Source: JAFECT01 sp035551675 (GTDB lineage: Bacteria > Pseudomonadota > Alphaproteobacteria > Caulobacterales > Caulobacteraceae). From it: 64,000 nt of DNA. Each line of letters opens with the position of its first letter. Within the stretch, counting starts at the first letter, position 1. The stretch lies in the NCBI GenBank assembly GCA_035551675.1, contig DASZMV010000036.1:17214-81213 (forward strand), in the 5' to 3' direction. The translations under genes and the position numbers were made by a program. Shown in pieces: positions 24,793-33,415 of this stretch. The notes under the pieces are model-generated. The model ran no database searches. It had not been told where the DNA came from and was given only the letters and a program-made list of their open reading frames with translations.

Positions 24793-25079
24793 TTACGGGT
24801 TCGGGCGTCTACTGGGCGTGACGGCCGGCGTGATCGTGGCTTCCCCGTAGCGGCCGTGCAGGCGGCCGTCTTTCACGAAGTCGATCCAGGCCTGATAGTA
24901 GCCCTCGGCGTCCGCCAGCGCATTGTGGGACCATCCGAAGGCCCGATCACTGTCGCCGATCCGTCCGCCATGCGATAGGCGCCGATATGACAGTCACCGA
25001 CGGTGGTTTCACCCTGTGCGAACGCGTGCGAACTCATCAGGGTGAAGGCCGATGCGACGAATACGAGCAGCGACTTTAT
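24793..25079 (-). pseudogene. Decayed exported-protein gene (lost start, frameshift)
   Basis: On the minus strand from 25079 the frame reads as a normal signal peptide (KSLLVFVASAFTLMSSHAFA). Its first codon is ATA instead of ATG, eight bases after GGGAGACC. The frame continues through CHIGAYRMADGSATVIGPSDG, a pattern seen at the N terminus of secreted hydrolases, then stops early. A second frame from about 24945 reads FGWSHNALADAEGYYQAWIDFVKDGRLHG to a TAA at 24793 and looks like a separate gene tail, possibly exonuclease-like. I read this as a remnant, perhaps a junction of two genes, within the tRNA-flanked segment. Confidence 0.5.
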
Positions 25080-25140
25080 GACGAGGGTCTCCCGGACCGT
25101 GCCGAGATGCGCGCGCGGGAGCCTCTCTGTCAGCTTAATT

Positions 25141-25156
25141 CCAGGTCATGACCTGG
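25141..25156. promoter_or_regulatory. Perfect 16-bp palindrome (operator-like)
   Basis: CCAGGTCATGACCTGG is a perfect palindrome in an otherwise gene-free stretch between the decayed gene (start 25079) and tRNA-Leu. It could be a dimeric repressor site for the decayed gene's old promoter. No further support. Confidence 0.4.
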
Positions 25157-25250
25157 AGTTCATGAAACGCACCGCTACCCTACGAGGACTCGATGACGCT
25201 CGAGGGGCGCGCATTCGACAGGACGCGAAAGAAAGGCCCATTGTAAGGCC

Positions 25251-25269
25251 CCGTTGGTGCGGACGGTGG
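25251..25269. repeat. 19-bp direct repeat overlapping tRNA-Leu 3' end (proximal copy)
   Basis: Identical to 23799-23817. Fifteen of the 19 bases lie inside the tRNA gene (CCACCGTCCGCACCA on the minus strand). This is the typical core position for tyrosine-recombinase attachment sites. No integrase gene is seen between the copies. Confidence 0.55.
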
Positions 25270-25340
25270 GAATCGAACCCACACTCCCTTGCGGGAAGCG
25301 GATTTTAAGTCCGCTGCGTCTACCGTTCCGCCACGTCCGC
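25255..25340 (-). tRNA. tRNA-Leu (anticodon UAA)
   Basis: An 86-nt class II tRNA on the minus strand. The acceptor GCGGACG pairs with CGTCCGC followed by A and an encoded CCA. The anticodon stem GCGGA/TCCGC encloses the loop CTTAAAA (anticodon TAA), a long variable arm TTCCCGCAAGGGAG follows, and the T-arm is GTGGG-TTCGATT-CCCAC. It reads UUA (and possibly UUG) codons. Its 3' end is duplicated at 23799. Confidence 0.97.
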
Positions 25341-25448
25341 ACACCGGCGAAATCCCGTACAGGACATGGGGTCTGCGGTCAAAGCCGCCCGAGATGGCGC
25401 TGACCGCGCCCACGTCATGCAGGGTCGAACAGCGCGATGTCAGCGACG

Positions 25449-26063
25449 TCAGAGCCTGTGGGCGCCGCGGATCGGGATCGGCGGCTTCAGCATCTCGTGC
25501 GCCATGCCGGCGGCCTCGGCGTCGATCTTCGAGCGCCAGATCCTGCGCACCACGTCCATGCCGTGAACGACCTGGCCGAAGGCGGCGAACCCCTGGCCGT
25601 CGGGATTGCGCTTGCCGCCGAAATCCAGCGCGGGCTGATCACCGATACTGATGAAGAAGGCGCCCGCCGAACCCGTGCCCGGCGCACCGCGAGCGATGGA
25701 GATGGTTCCGTCGCGGTGACGCAGGCCGGTCTTGTTGGTCGGTTCATGCGCGATAGGCGGAAGCATCTTCTTGTCGTCGAGCAGACCGCCCTGGATCACG
25801 TCGATCCTGACCGGATTGATGTCGTCGTCCGGCCGCACCGTGCGGTAGAAGGCGGCGCCTTCGAACAGGTTGCGATCCACGTATTTTAGAAAGTCGCCGG
25901 AGGAGAGCGGCGCGCGGGCCGTGTCGAGCGCAAGTTCGATTGGACCGAGGGCGGTTTCGAGCTTGACGCGCACCTCACCTGCAGCCCACGCCGCGCCGCC
26001 GAGGCTGGCGACGGCGGCGAGGATCGATCGTCGCGACATGCGTGCGCGGCTGCCTCCGGTCAT
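25449..26063 (-). CDS. Exported cyclophilin-type peptidyl-prolyl isomerase
   Basis: A 204-residue PPIase. Residues about 9-27 (MSRRSILAAVASLGGAAWA) form a twin-arginine-like signal. The cyclophilin core follows: VKLETALGPIELALDTARAP, FEGAAFYRTV, VIQGGLL, GTISIARG and AGAFFISIGDQPALDF, the last replacing the usual SQFFI. It probably folds or isomerises prolyl bonds in the periplasm. The ATG at 26063 overlaps the stop of the S9 peptidase gene (ATGA), so the two are coupled; ATG 26039 is an alternative start. It is the last gene of the receptor/peptidase block. Confidence 0.9.
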   Translation of the reverse strand: MTGGSRARMSRRSILAAVASLGGAAWAAGEVRVKLETALGPIELALDTARAPLSSGDFLKYVDRNLFEGAAFYRTVRPDDDINPVRIDVIQGGLLDDKKMLPPIAHEPTNKTGLRHRDGTISIARGAPGTGSAGAFFISIGDQPALDFGGKRNPDGQGFAAFGQVVHGMDVVRRIWRSKIDAEAAGMAHEMLKPPIPIRGAHRL

Positions 26064-28501
26064 TTCGAGCCCGCGCCCTTCTTCTTCTCGTCAGGTTTGG
26101 CTTCCAGCGCCTCGGTCTTTGCCTTGTCGATGTCCTCGTCATCGTTCAGCAGAAACTCGTGCGGCGGCGTTTCGCCGGCGAGGTAGCGGACGAAATAGTC
26201 CCACTCACGGCGCTTGCCGTAGGCCGAGATGTCGTGGGTCAACCGCGGCCACAGGAGGGTATCGTAATCCTTGTTGGCGTCCTGCAGCGCCTGTTCGAGC
26301 TGGAAGGTCCCTGCGGGGGTCACGCCAACGTCCATCAGGCCTTGCACGATCAGCAGTTTGCCATTCAGTCCTTTCACGTAGGTCTTGGCGTCCTGCTGCT
26401 TATAATAGTCGCCGTAGGGATAGCCCTCGTAGCGTTCGCCCCAGGTTGCCCAGAACAGGCTCTGGTCGTAGTTGCCGCTCCCGGCCACTCCGACCTTGTA
26501 GAAGTCGGGGAAACGGAACATGCCGATCGCGGTCATGTAGCCGCCGCCGGAGAAGCCGGTGATGCCCACGCGCGAGAGGTCCATACCCGGGTCCCGCGCC
26601 GCGAGTTGCTTGATGCCCGCGATGTGGTCTTCGAGATCGCTCGCTTCCTCCGCGTGACGAAAGGACGTGGTGTGGAAGGCGCGGCTGCGCTGCACCGTGC
26701 CACGGCCGTCGATACTGGTCACCACGAAGCCGAGTTCCGCCAGGGACGCCATCTCCTGGTACTCGATGCTGTCGAAGCCTTTCGGCACGTAGGAGGCCTG
26801 CGGGCCACCGTAGACCAGGTCGATGACCGGATACTTCTTGCGCGGATCATAGTCGGACGGTCGAAACACCGCGCCGTCGATCTCGGTTTTGCCGTCCGCC
26901 GCCACCATTTTCACCGGGGTGGGCCAGCGCCACCAGGACGGCATGCGCGACGCGTCGGCGTCTTCGACGGTAAACATGACGCGCCCGTCGCGGTCGCGCA
27001 AGACCGTGTGGCTCGGCCCGTTGGTGCGCGTGACGGTTTCGATGAAGTAGTCGCCGGACGGGGCTACGCCGGAAAGTCCGTGCGGATCGCCGCCGGAGAA
27101 GAGGTAGACCAGCGCGTCCTCGTTAACCAGGCCGCCGGGCACGAGCACCTGGTGGTCGGCGTCGCTGGCGCTCAGCACCTTCAGGGCGCCGGTGTCGAGA
27201 TCGATGCGCGCGACCTCCTGATAGTACGGGTTCTTGCCCGGCGTGCGGCCGGCGATGCTGACGAACACCTGGCGATGCGCCTCGTCGACGCCCAGCACGT
27301 CGCGCACCAGCCAGTCTCCGCTGGTCAACGGACGGATCAGCTTGCCGGTGCTGAGGTCGTAAAGGTAGAGGTGCGCCCAGCCCGAGCGTTCCGAGTACCA
27401 GATCAGCTGGTTCGATTTCGGCAGGGGCCGCAGGGCGACCGCTTCATAGACGTCCGAACCCAGTTCGACGTAGCTGTCGCTGATTTCGGAGAACAGTTCG
27501 TGCGTGGCGCCGGTGTCGGCGTCCACGGCCTCCACGTGCACGGCCTTCTCGCCGCGCTCGACGTCGACGAAATAGGCGCTCTTGCCGTCGCCGCTCCACC
27601 ACATGCGCTTCCCGTCCATGGGCGAGTCGTTCATGCGCACGGCGGGGATGGTCTCGTAGCGCACCGGCGTCTGGCGACCGTTGGTCACGTCGATGACGGT
27701 GAGGCGGAACATCGGCACGTTGACGTCGCCCGGCAGGGCGGCGTGGTAGTGGACGATGTGCGAGCGCACGCCGTCCTTGGGCGCGAACTCGACCACCGGC
27801 AGGTCGAGCACCTGGCGGTCGTCGGTCTGGGCGGTGAACAGGCGTTTGGAGTCCGGCGACCAGATCACCTCGGGCGAAAACGCGGGATGGTGCAGGGCCT
27901 CGGGCGGGACACCGTACTCGTAGCGCTCCTCGCCGTCGGTGGTGAGCTGCGTCTCCTTGCCCGAGGCGAAGTCCTTGAGCCAGAGATTGTGCTCCTTGAA
28001 GAACACCCCGAGCTTGCCGTCGGGCGAGACGGTGAAGTGCGAGCGGGGCTGCGCCTCCTCGCTCAGGCCCTTGGCGCTGTCGAACAGCCAGGTCTTGTCG
28101 AAGGCGGAAAACCGCACAGTCCCCGCGGCAGGATCGAGCCACTCGGCCTTGATCGGCAGGTCGTTGGCGTCGACGGTGCGCCCCGTCGCTTTGCCGAGTT
28201 CGGCCGCCAGACGCGCCTGGTCAAACGCGTCGGTCTTGGCGCCGGTGACGGCGTCCATGATCAGGTAGCGATGGCCTTGGGCGGTCTCCTGCTTGTACCA
28301 GAAGGCGTCACGACCCGCGATCCAGTGGGGCGCCACAGCTTCGTTGAGGATCCAGTGGTGCGTGTGCGCCGTCTGGATTTCCGCCGCGCGTTGATAGCGC
28401 GCGAGCATTGCATTCGCGGTCGGCGCGTCCGCGGCTTGCGCCGCGGCGGGCAGCCCCATCGCCAGGGCGCACGCCGCCCCCGTCCATAGTTTGGAAGTCA
28501 T
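26060..28501 (-). CDS. Exported S9-family (DPP-IV-like) serine peptidase
   Basis: An 813-residue prolyl-oligopeptidase-family enzyme with a signal peptide (1-24). Residues about 60-520 form the beta-propeller with DPP-IV-type repeats. Residues about 545-800 are the hydrolase domain with Ser651 in GFSGGGYM, Asp724 in QGLMDVGV and His756 in RLTHDIS. Such enzymes cut after Pro or Ala near peptide N termini; relatives in lasso-peptide loci act as isopeptidases. It lies 23 bases after the TBDR gene and overlaps the PPIase gene. Together these genes suggest import and cleavage of a proline-containing peptide. The ATG at 28501 is chosen over a GTG nine bases earlier. Confidence 0.92.
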   Translation of the reverse strand: MTSKLWTGAACALAMGLPAAAQAADAPTANAMLARYQRAAEIQTAHTHHWILNEAVAPHWIAGRDAFWYKQETAQGHRYLIMDAVTGAKTDAFDQARLAAELGKATGRTVDANDLPIKAEWLDPAAGTVRFSAFDKTWLFDSAKGLSEEAQPRSHFTVSPDGKLGVFFKEHNLWLKDFASGKETQLTTDGEERYEYGVPPEALHHPAFSPEVIWSPDSKRLFTAQTDDRQVLDLPVVEFAPKDGVRSHIVHYHAALPGDVNVPMFRLTVIDVTNGRQTPVRYETIPAVRMNDSPMDGKRMWWSGDGKSAYFVDVERGEKAVHVEAVDADTGATHELFSEISDSYVELGSDVYEAVALRPLPKSNQLIWYSERSGWAHLYLYDLSTGKLIRPLTSGDWLVRDVLGVDEAHRQVFVSIAGRTPGKNPYYQEVARIDLDTGALKVLSASDADHQVLVPGGLVNEDALVYLFSGGDPHGLSGVAPSGDYFIETVTRTNGPSHTVLRDRDGRVMFTVEDADASRMPSWWRWPTPVKMVAADGKTEIDGAVFRPSDYDPRKKYPVIDLVYGGPQASYVPKGFDSIEYQEMASLAELGFVVTSIDGRGTVQRSRAFHTTSFRHAEEASDLEDHIAGIKQLAARDPGMDLSRVGITGFSGGGYMTAIGMFRFPDFYKVGVAGSGNYDQSLFWATWGERYEGYPYGDYYKQQDAKTYVKGLNGKLLIVQGLMDVGVTPAGTFQLEQALQDANKDYDTLLWPRLTHDISAYGKRREWDYFVRYLAGETPPHEFLLNDDEDIDKAKTEALEAKPDEKKKGAGSK

Positions 28502-28523
28502 TACGCTCACCTTGGTTTTCAGG

Positions 28524-30749
28524 TCAGAACTTGGCGCCGACGGTCACACCGATGGTGCGCGGCGTCGCGATGACGGCGGAAAGCGCGCTGACGCCCCCGA
28601 GGTTCTCCGGGCTCACCGAACTGATCGCCTTCTCATCGCCAACGTTCTTCACGTAGACGGTGAGCGTGTAGTTCTGGAATTTCACACCGGCGCGCAAGTT
28701 CACCATCGAATAGGACGGCAGGTCCTGGCGCGGCGCGCCGAACTCGAACTCGGACATGCGGTCGCCTTCGTAGTGCCAGTCGCCGCCCGCGAAGCCCGTC
28801 CATTCCGAGTTCAACGGCCATTCGTAGCTGGCGCTGGCCGTCGTCGAAATATAGGGCGACAGCGGCAGGCGGTCGCCGGGCAGGCCGCCGAAGCTCGCAG
28901 GTGTGGCCTGGGTCAGGCGCGCGTCGGTATAGGCCGCACTGAGGCCGAGCGAGAGGCCGGTTATCGGGCGATAGTTCACGTCGCCTTCGAGGCCGCGGCT
29001 GCGCGCTGTGCCGCCGTTGGTGGCGCCGTAGAGATTGTTCACCTCGGCGATGAGCTGGATCTGCTGCCATTCGACGTCGAAGGCGTCGAGGTCATAGGTG
29101 ATCTGACCGTCGGCCGCGCTTCCCTTGACCCCAACCTCGTAGTTGGTGGTGCTCGACGACTTGAACGATTCCGGCAGCGTCGATCCCGGCAGCACGTCGT
29201 TCGGGCCGCCCGGCACGAAGCCGGTGGCGATGCGGGCATAGACCATCAGGTCGGGGCTGAAGCGATATTTGGCGTCCACCGAGTAGGTAAAGACGCTCTG
29301 ATTGCTGTTGGTGACGAAATCGTCCGTGCCGGTGAAGAAGCCGGCGTTGACTTGGTGATAGGTCTGGCTGTTCGAACTGTAGCGTCCGCCCAGGCCGACC
29401 TCGAAGGCGGGCGTAAAGTGGTAGGTGAAGTCGGCGAAGCCCGCCCACTCGCGATAGGTGGAGGTAATGTGGTAGGCGCCGAGCGCAGGCGTGAAGCTGG
29501 TCAGCGCCTGGCCGGTAGCGAGATCGACTGGATAGAGCGGCTCATGCTCGTCGGCGGACTCGTTGTCGTAATAGGCGCCGACGGTCCACTCCAGGTTCTG
29601 GTTCTTGGCCGAGGTCAGCCGCAGTTCCTGGGTGAAGGAATTCACCGGCTCGATCGCCACCACTTCAGCGCCCAGGGGCTGGCCGAAGATGCCCTGCAGG
29701 ATCGGCCCGTAAACCGAGGACAGGTCGCCGACGGTGTGCGGATTGACCTGGCTGTAGCTGCTCGAAGAGACCAGGTCGGCGAAGCCGAGATTCCAATTGA
29801 CCGTGCCGTTATAGACTTCGTTGGTGACCATATTTGTCTGGGCGATCGCGCGCTCCTGGGTCAGTTGCCCGAACAGCGGCTGCAGGGTCGCGGCCGAGAT
29901 GTCCTCCGCGCCCAAGTCGCCCGCCTTGATGTGCTGGTAGGCCGCGCTGAGACGGATGCTGAGATCCTGATTGGGCGTCCACAACAGGGACGCGCGGCCG
30001 CCGTAGCGGCGCACGTCGTTGATGTCCTTTTTTCCGCGCGCCGGGTCGTCGATGAAACCGGGCTGATAGTCGTCCTCGCCTACGATCCGTAAGGCGAGGT
30101 TTTCGCCCAGCGGAATGTTGACCATGCCGTGGATTTCCCAGCCGGTCTGGTTGCTGTGGTCGACCGAGCTGACGCCGGCGAGCATACTTGCACTGAAGTG
30201 CGTGGGATCGGGCGCGTTGGTCACGTATTTCAGCAGGCCGCCCATGGCGCTGGCGCCGTAGAGCGTACCCTGCGGACCCCGCAGCACCTCGATGCGGGAG
30301 AGATCGTAGGTGTCGAAGTTCGGCGCCAGGTTCGCGCTGTAGGCGAAGGGACCGACGGTCGTATAGGGCGTCTCGTCCACATAGGTCGCCACCGACGAAT
30401 TGATCCCCGCGCCCACCGAAAGCCCGCGGATCACCAGTTCGTTTTCGGTCGGACCGCTCTGAATGAGCTGCAGGCCCGGCACCTGGTTGGCCACGTCCTG
30501 CAGGGTCGTGGCCTGGGTCGCGGTGAGATGGTCGCCGCTGATCGTCTCCAGCGACATCGGCACGTCCTGGACCCGCTCGGTGCGCTTCTGGGCGGTGACC
30601 ACCACCTCCTGCACGCTGGTCACCTTGTTGTCGCTGGCGGCGTTGTCGCTGGCGGCGGCGAAGGCCGGACCAGCGAACAGTGCGGCGGCCGCGCCGCCCA
30701 GCAACAGGGGGCGGAGATTGCGAGTCTGGCGATGGATGCGAACGGTCAT
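28524..30749 (-). CDS. TonB-dependent receptor without signalling domain (paralogue B)
   Basis: A 741-residue outer-membrane receptor with a signal peptide (about 1-32), a TonB-box-like EVVVTAQKR, a plug domain (DVPMSLETISGDHL, NELVIRGLSVGAG, EVLRGPQGTLYGASAMGG) and a barrel that ends in a terminal Phe (VTVGAKF). It is closely similar over its whole length to the receptor at 30890-33349, but lacks that protein's N-terminal STN domain. The two are therefore a tandem duplication in which only one copy can signal to FecR. A 140-base gap separates them. The S9 peptidase gene follows 23 bases later. Confidence 0.95.
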   Translation of the reverse strand: MTVRIHRQTRNLRPLLLGGAAAALFAGPAFAAASDNAASDNKVTSVQEVVVTAQKRTERVQDVPMSLETISGDHLTATQATTLQDVANQVPGLQLIQSGPTENELVIRGLSVGAGINSSVATYVDETPYTTVGPFAYSANLAPNFDTYDLSRIEVLRGPQGTLYGASAMGGLLKYVTNAPDPTHFSASMLAGVSSVDHSNQTGWEIHGMVNIPLGENLALRIVGEDDYQPGFIDDPARGKKDINDVRRYGGRASLLWTPNQDLSIRLSAAYQHIKAGDLGAEDISAATLQPLFGQLTQERAIAQTNMVTNEVYNGTVNWNLGFADLVSSSSYSQVNPHTVGDLSSVYGPILQGIFGQPLGAEVVAIEPVNSFTQELRLTSAKNQNLEWTVGAYYDNESADEHEPLYPVDLATGQALTSFTPALGAYHITSTYREWAGFADFTYHFTPAFEVGLGGRYSSNSQTYHQVNAGFFTGTDDFVTNSNQSVFTYSVDAKYRFSPDLMVYARIATGFVPGGPNDVLPGSTLPESFKSSSTTNYEVGVKGSAADGQITYDLDAFDVEWQQIQLIAEVNNLYGATNGGTARSRGLEGDVNYRPITGLSLGLSAAYTDARLTQATPASFGGLPGDRLPLSPYISTTASASYEWPLNSEWTGFAGGDWHYEGDRMSEFEFGAPRQDLPSYSMVNLRAGVKFQNYTLTVYVKNVGDEKAISSVSPENLGGVSALSAVIATPRTIGVTVGAKF

Positions 30750-30889
30750 GAGATCCCCCGATTGGCCCCCGGCTCGATTTGTTTGGGGCCTTCAGGAGGT
30801 CAGACGGGCGATCCCAGCGGCGCCCTTAGTCCGTCTGCAGAAAAATTTTCATGCGTCGGTCATCTGGCGGCGGAGCTGCCTGCCCTGCC

Positions 30890-33349
30890 CTAGAACTTCG
30901 CCGCCAGCGTCAAGCCTATGGTGTGCGGGTTGGCGACGAAGGCCGCCAACGCGTTTACGCCGCCCAGCGTCTCCGGAACAACCGAGCTGAACGCGCGCCC
31001 GGACGTCGCGTTTTTAACGTAGGCGGTCAGGGTATAGGCCTCAAACTTCAGGCCGAGGCGCAGGTCGAGCATGGAGTAAGCCGGCAACTCCTGGCGAGGC
31101 GCGCCGAACTCGAACTCCGAAATCCGTCCGCCGTCGTAGCGCCAGTCGATGCCGGCAAAACCGGAAACGCTGGGCGAGAGGGGCCGTTCGTACGCCGCAC
31201 TGGCGGCGCCGGAAAGTTGCGGAGATAGAGGCAGACGATCGCCGGCCACGCCGCCGAAGGTTGCCGGCGTGTTCCTGGTGAGCCGTGCATCGATGTAGGC
31301 TCCGTCCAACCCCAGGGTCAGGCCGCGTATGGGCCTGAGACTGAGCGAGCCCTCGACGCCCCGGCTGCGGGCCGCACCGCCATTGGTGGCGCCGTAGAGA
31401 TTGCTGACCTGGGCGATGAGCTGGATGTCCTGCCATTCGACGTCGAAGACGTCGAGGTCGTAAGTGAGGCGGCCGCGCATCGCGGCGCCCTTGATCCCTG
31501 CTTCGTAGTTTGTCGTGCTCGAGGACCGGTAAGTCGCCGGCAGCGGCGACCCCGGCAGCACGTCGTTCGGGCCGCCAGGTACGAAGCCCGAGGCGATGCG
31601 GACATAGACCATGGTCTGGGGATTGAAGCGATACTTGGCGTCCGCCGAATAGGTGAAGACGCTTTGGCGGCTGTAGGTCCTGAAGTCGTCGGTTCCGGTG
31701 AACACGCCGGCGTTCACCTGGTGATAGCTCTGGCTGTTGGCGCTGTAGCGGCCGCCCAGGCTCAGCTCGAGGGCGGGCGTGACGTGGTAGGTCAGGTCGG
31801 CGAATCCCGCGTACTCGCGATAGGTGGACGTGATCTGGTAGGCGCCGAGGTCGGGAATGAAATTGTACAGCACCTGACCGGTGTCGATGTCGACCGGAAA
31901 CAGCGGTTCGTGTTCGTCCGCCGCCTCCGCATCGAAGAAGATTCCGACGATCCACTCCAGCGTCTGGTTCTTCGGCGACGAGAACCGCAGTTCCTGGGTG
32001 AAGGACTGCACGGGTTCGATCGCATCGGCCACAGCGCCCAGATTTCCGCCGAACTTGTTGTCGAGTGCCGAATGGTAGACCCAGGAAAGGTCGAACCAGG
32101 AATTCGGATTGACCTGGCTGAAGCTGGTCGACGACACCAAGGTCCCGAAGCCGGCGCTCCAGTCGATCGTGGCGTTATAGATGGCATTGGTCAGCACCTG
32201 GGGCTGAGCGACCGTCCTTTCCGCCATCAGCTCGCCGTAGAGGGGCTTGAGCGTCGCCGCCGCCAAGTCTTCGACGCCCGTATCGCCCGCGGTTATGTGT
32301 TGAACGTCCGCACTCAGGCGCACGCTCAGATCCTGGGACGGGCGCCAGAGCAAGGACGCCCGCCCCCCGTACCGCCGCACCCAATTGATGTCGCTCACAC
32401 CGCGGGACGGATCGTCGATGTAGCCCGGGAAAAATTGCTCGTCGCCGACGATCCGCAACGCCGCGTCGTCGCCCAGCGGTAGATTGACCATGCCGTGGAC
32501 GTCCCAACCGGTCTGGTCACTGTGGTCGACCGCGCTGACGCCGGCGAGCATGCTTGCGCTGTAACGTGACAGATCGGGCGCGTTAGTTACATATTTCAGC
32601 AAGCCCCCCAGCGCATTTGCGCCGTAGAGCGTGCCCTGGGGGCCGCGTAGAATCTCGACTCGCGCGAGGTCGTAGGTATCAAAGTTCGGCGCGAGGTTGG
32701 TGCTGTACGCGAATGGACCCACCGTCGAATAGGGCGTCTCATCTACGTAGGTGGCGACCGACGAATTGATCCCGGCGCCCACCGAGAGGCCACGGATCAC
32801 CAGTTCGTTGGTGATCGCCGACGATGCGATGAGTTGCACGCCCGGTGCGCGATCGACCACGTCCTGCAACGTGTCGGCCTCGGTCTGAGTGAGCGCATCA
32901 CCGCTGAGGGCGGTCATGGACATGGGGACGTCCTTGAGTAGCTCCACACGCTTCTCGGCCGTGACCACCACCTCCTGCACCTCGACCGGCGGCTCGGGCC
33001 GCGCCGCCTCGATCACAGGCGCCGGGCCCAGCGTCAGCACGTTTTCCGCTCGCGACACCACGACGAGTCCGGCGCCGGCCAACAGTCGATCGAGCGCCGC
33101 CTGTTCCGACATCGTCCCGGTCAGCGGCCTGTTGCGCTTGCCCGCCACTGCGCCGTAGGGGAACAGAATACGCAGGCCGGACTGATGCGCAAAGGCGTTC
33201 AGCGCATCGGCCATGTCTTCGGATGGAATGTTGTAGGGATGCGTCGCGTTCTGTGCGAAGGCCGCGCCGCCGAACAGCGCCAGAGCCAAGCCTGCGACGA
33301 GCGTCCGGCATAATCCCCGCGAACAGTTGCGACCGAGAATGCTCATCAT
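30890..33349 (-). CDS. TonB-dependent transducer-receptor with STN domain (FecA-like, paralogue A)
   Basis: An 819-residue receptor. After the signal peptide (about 1-33), residues about 38-108 are a secretin/TonB short N-terminal (STN) domain: YNIPSEDMADALNAFAHQSG, GTMSEQAALDRLLAGAGL. That periplasmic domain contacts FecR. The plug follows (EVVVTAEKR, NELVIRGLSVGAG, EILRGPQGTLYGANALGG) and then a barrel ending LAAKF. The gene sits 66 bases after fecR-like and fecI-like genes, so ligand binding should switch on the sigma factor. Two adjacent Met codons (33349 and 33346) are possible starts. Confidence 0.96.
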   Translation of the reverse strand: MMSILGRNCSRGLCRTLVAGLALALFGGAAFAQNATHPYNIPSEDMADALNAFAHQSGLRILFPYGAVAGKRNRPLTGTMSEQAALDRLLAGAGLVVVSRAENVLTLGPAPVIEAARPEPPVEVQEVVVTAEKRVELLKDVPMSMTALSGDALTQTEADTLQDVVDRAPGVQLIASSAITNELVIRGLSVGAGINSSVATYVDETPYSTVGPFAYSTNLAPNFDTYDLARVEILRGPQGTLYGANALGGLLKYVTNAPDLSRYSASMLAGVSAVDHSDQTGWDVHGMVNLPLGDDAALRIVGDEQFFPGYIDDPSRGVSDINWVRRYGGRASLLWRPSQDLSVRLSADVQHITAGDTGVEDLAAATLKPLYGELMAERTVAQPQVLTNAIYNATIDWSAGFGTLVSSTSFSQVNPNSWFDLSWVYHSALDNKFGGNLGAVADAIEPVQSFTQELRFSSPKNQTLEWIVGIFFDAEAADEHEPLFPVDIDTGQVLYNFIPDLGAYQITSTYREYAGFADLTYHVTPALELSLGGRYSANSQSYHQVNAGVFTGTDDFRTYSRQSVFTYSADAKYRFNPQTMVYVRIASGFVPGGPNDVLPGSPLPATYRSSSTTNYEAGIKGAAMRGRLTYDLDVFDVEWQDIQLIAQVSNLYGATNGGAARSRGVEGSLSLRPIRGLTLGLDGAYIDARLTRNTPATFGGVAGDRLPLSPQLSGAASAAYERPLSPSVSGFAGIDWRYDGGRISEFEFGAPRQELPAYSMLDLRLGLKFEAYTLTAYVKNATSGRAFSSVVPETLGGVNALAAFVANPHTIGLTLAAKF

Positions 33350-33415
33350 CGAGCCCCCCGGAGCTCGCCTCGAGACGCGTCGAAGCCGTAGACTGAGCGG
33401 CGGCGACTGTCGGGC

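Noticed and set aside
26042..28489. 815-codon open frame on the + strand
   Set aside because: It mirrors the S9 peptidase gene codon for codon and shows only low-complexity Val/Arg/Gly sequence.
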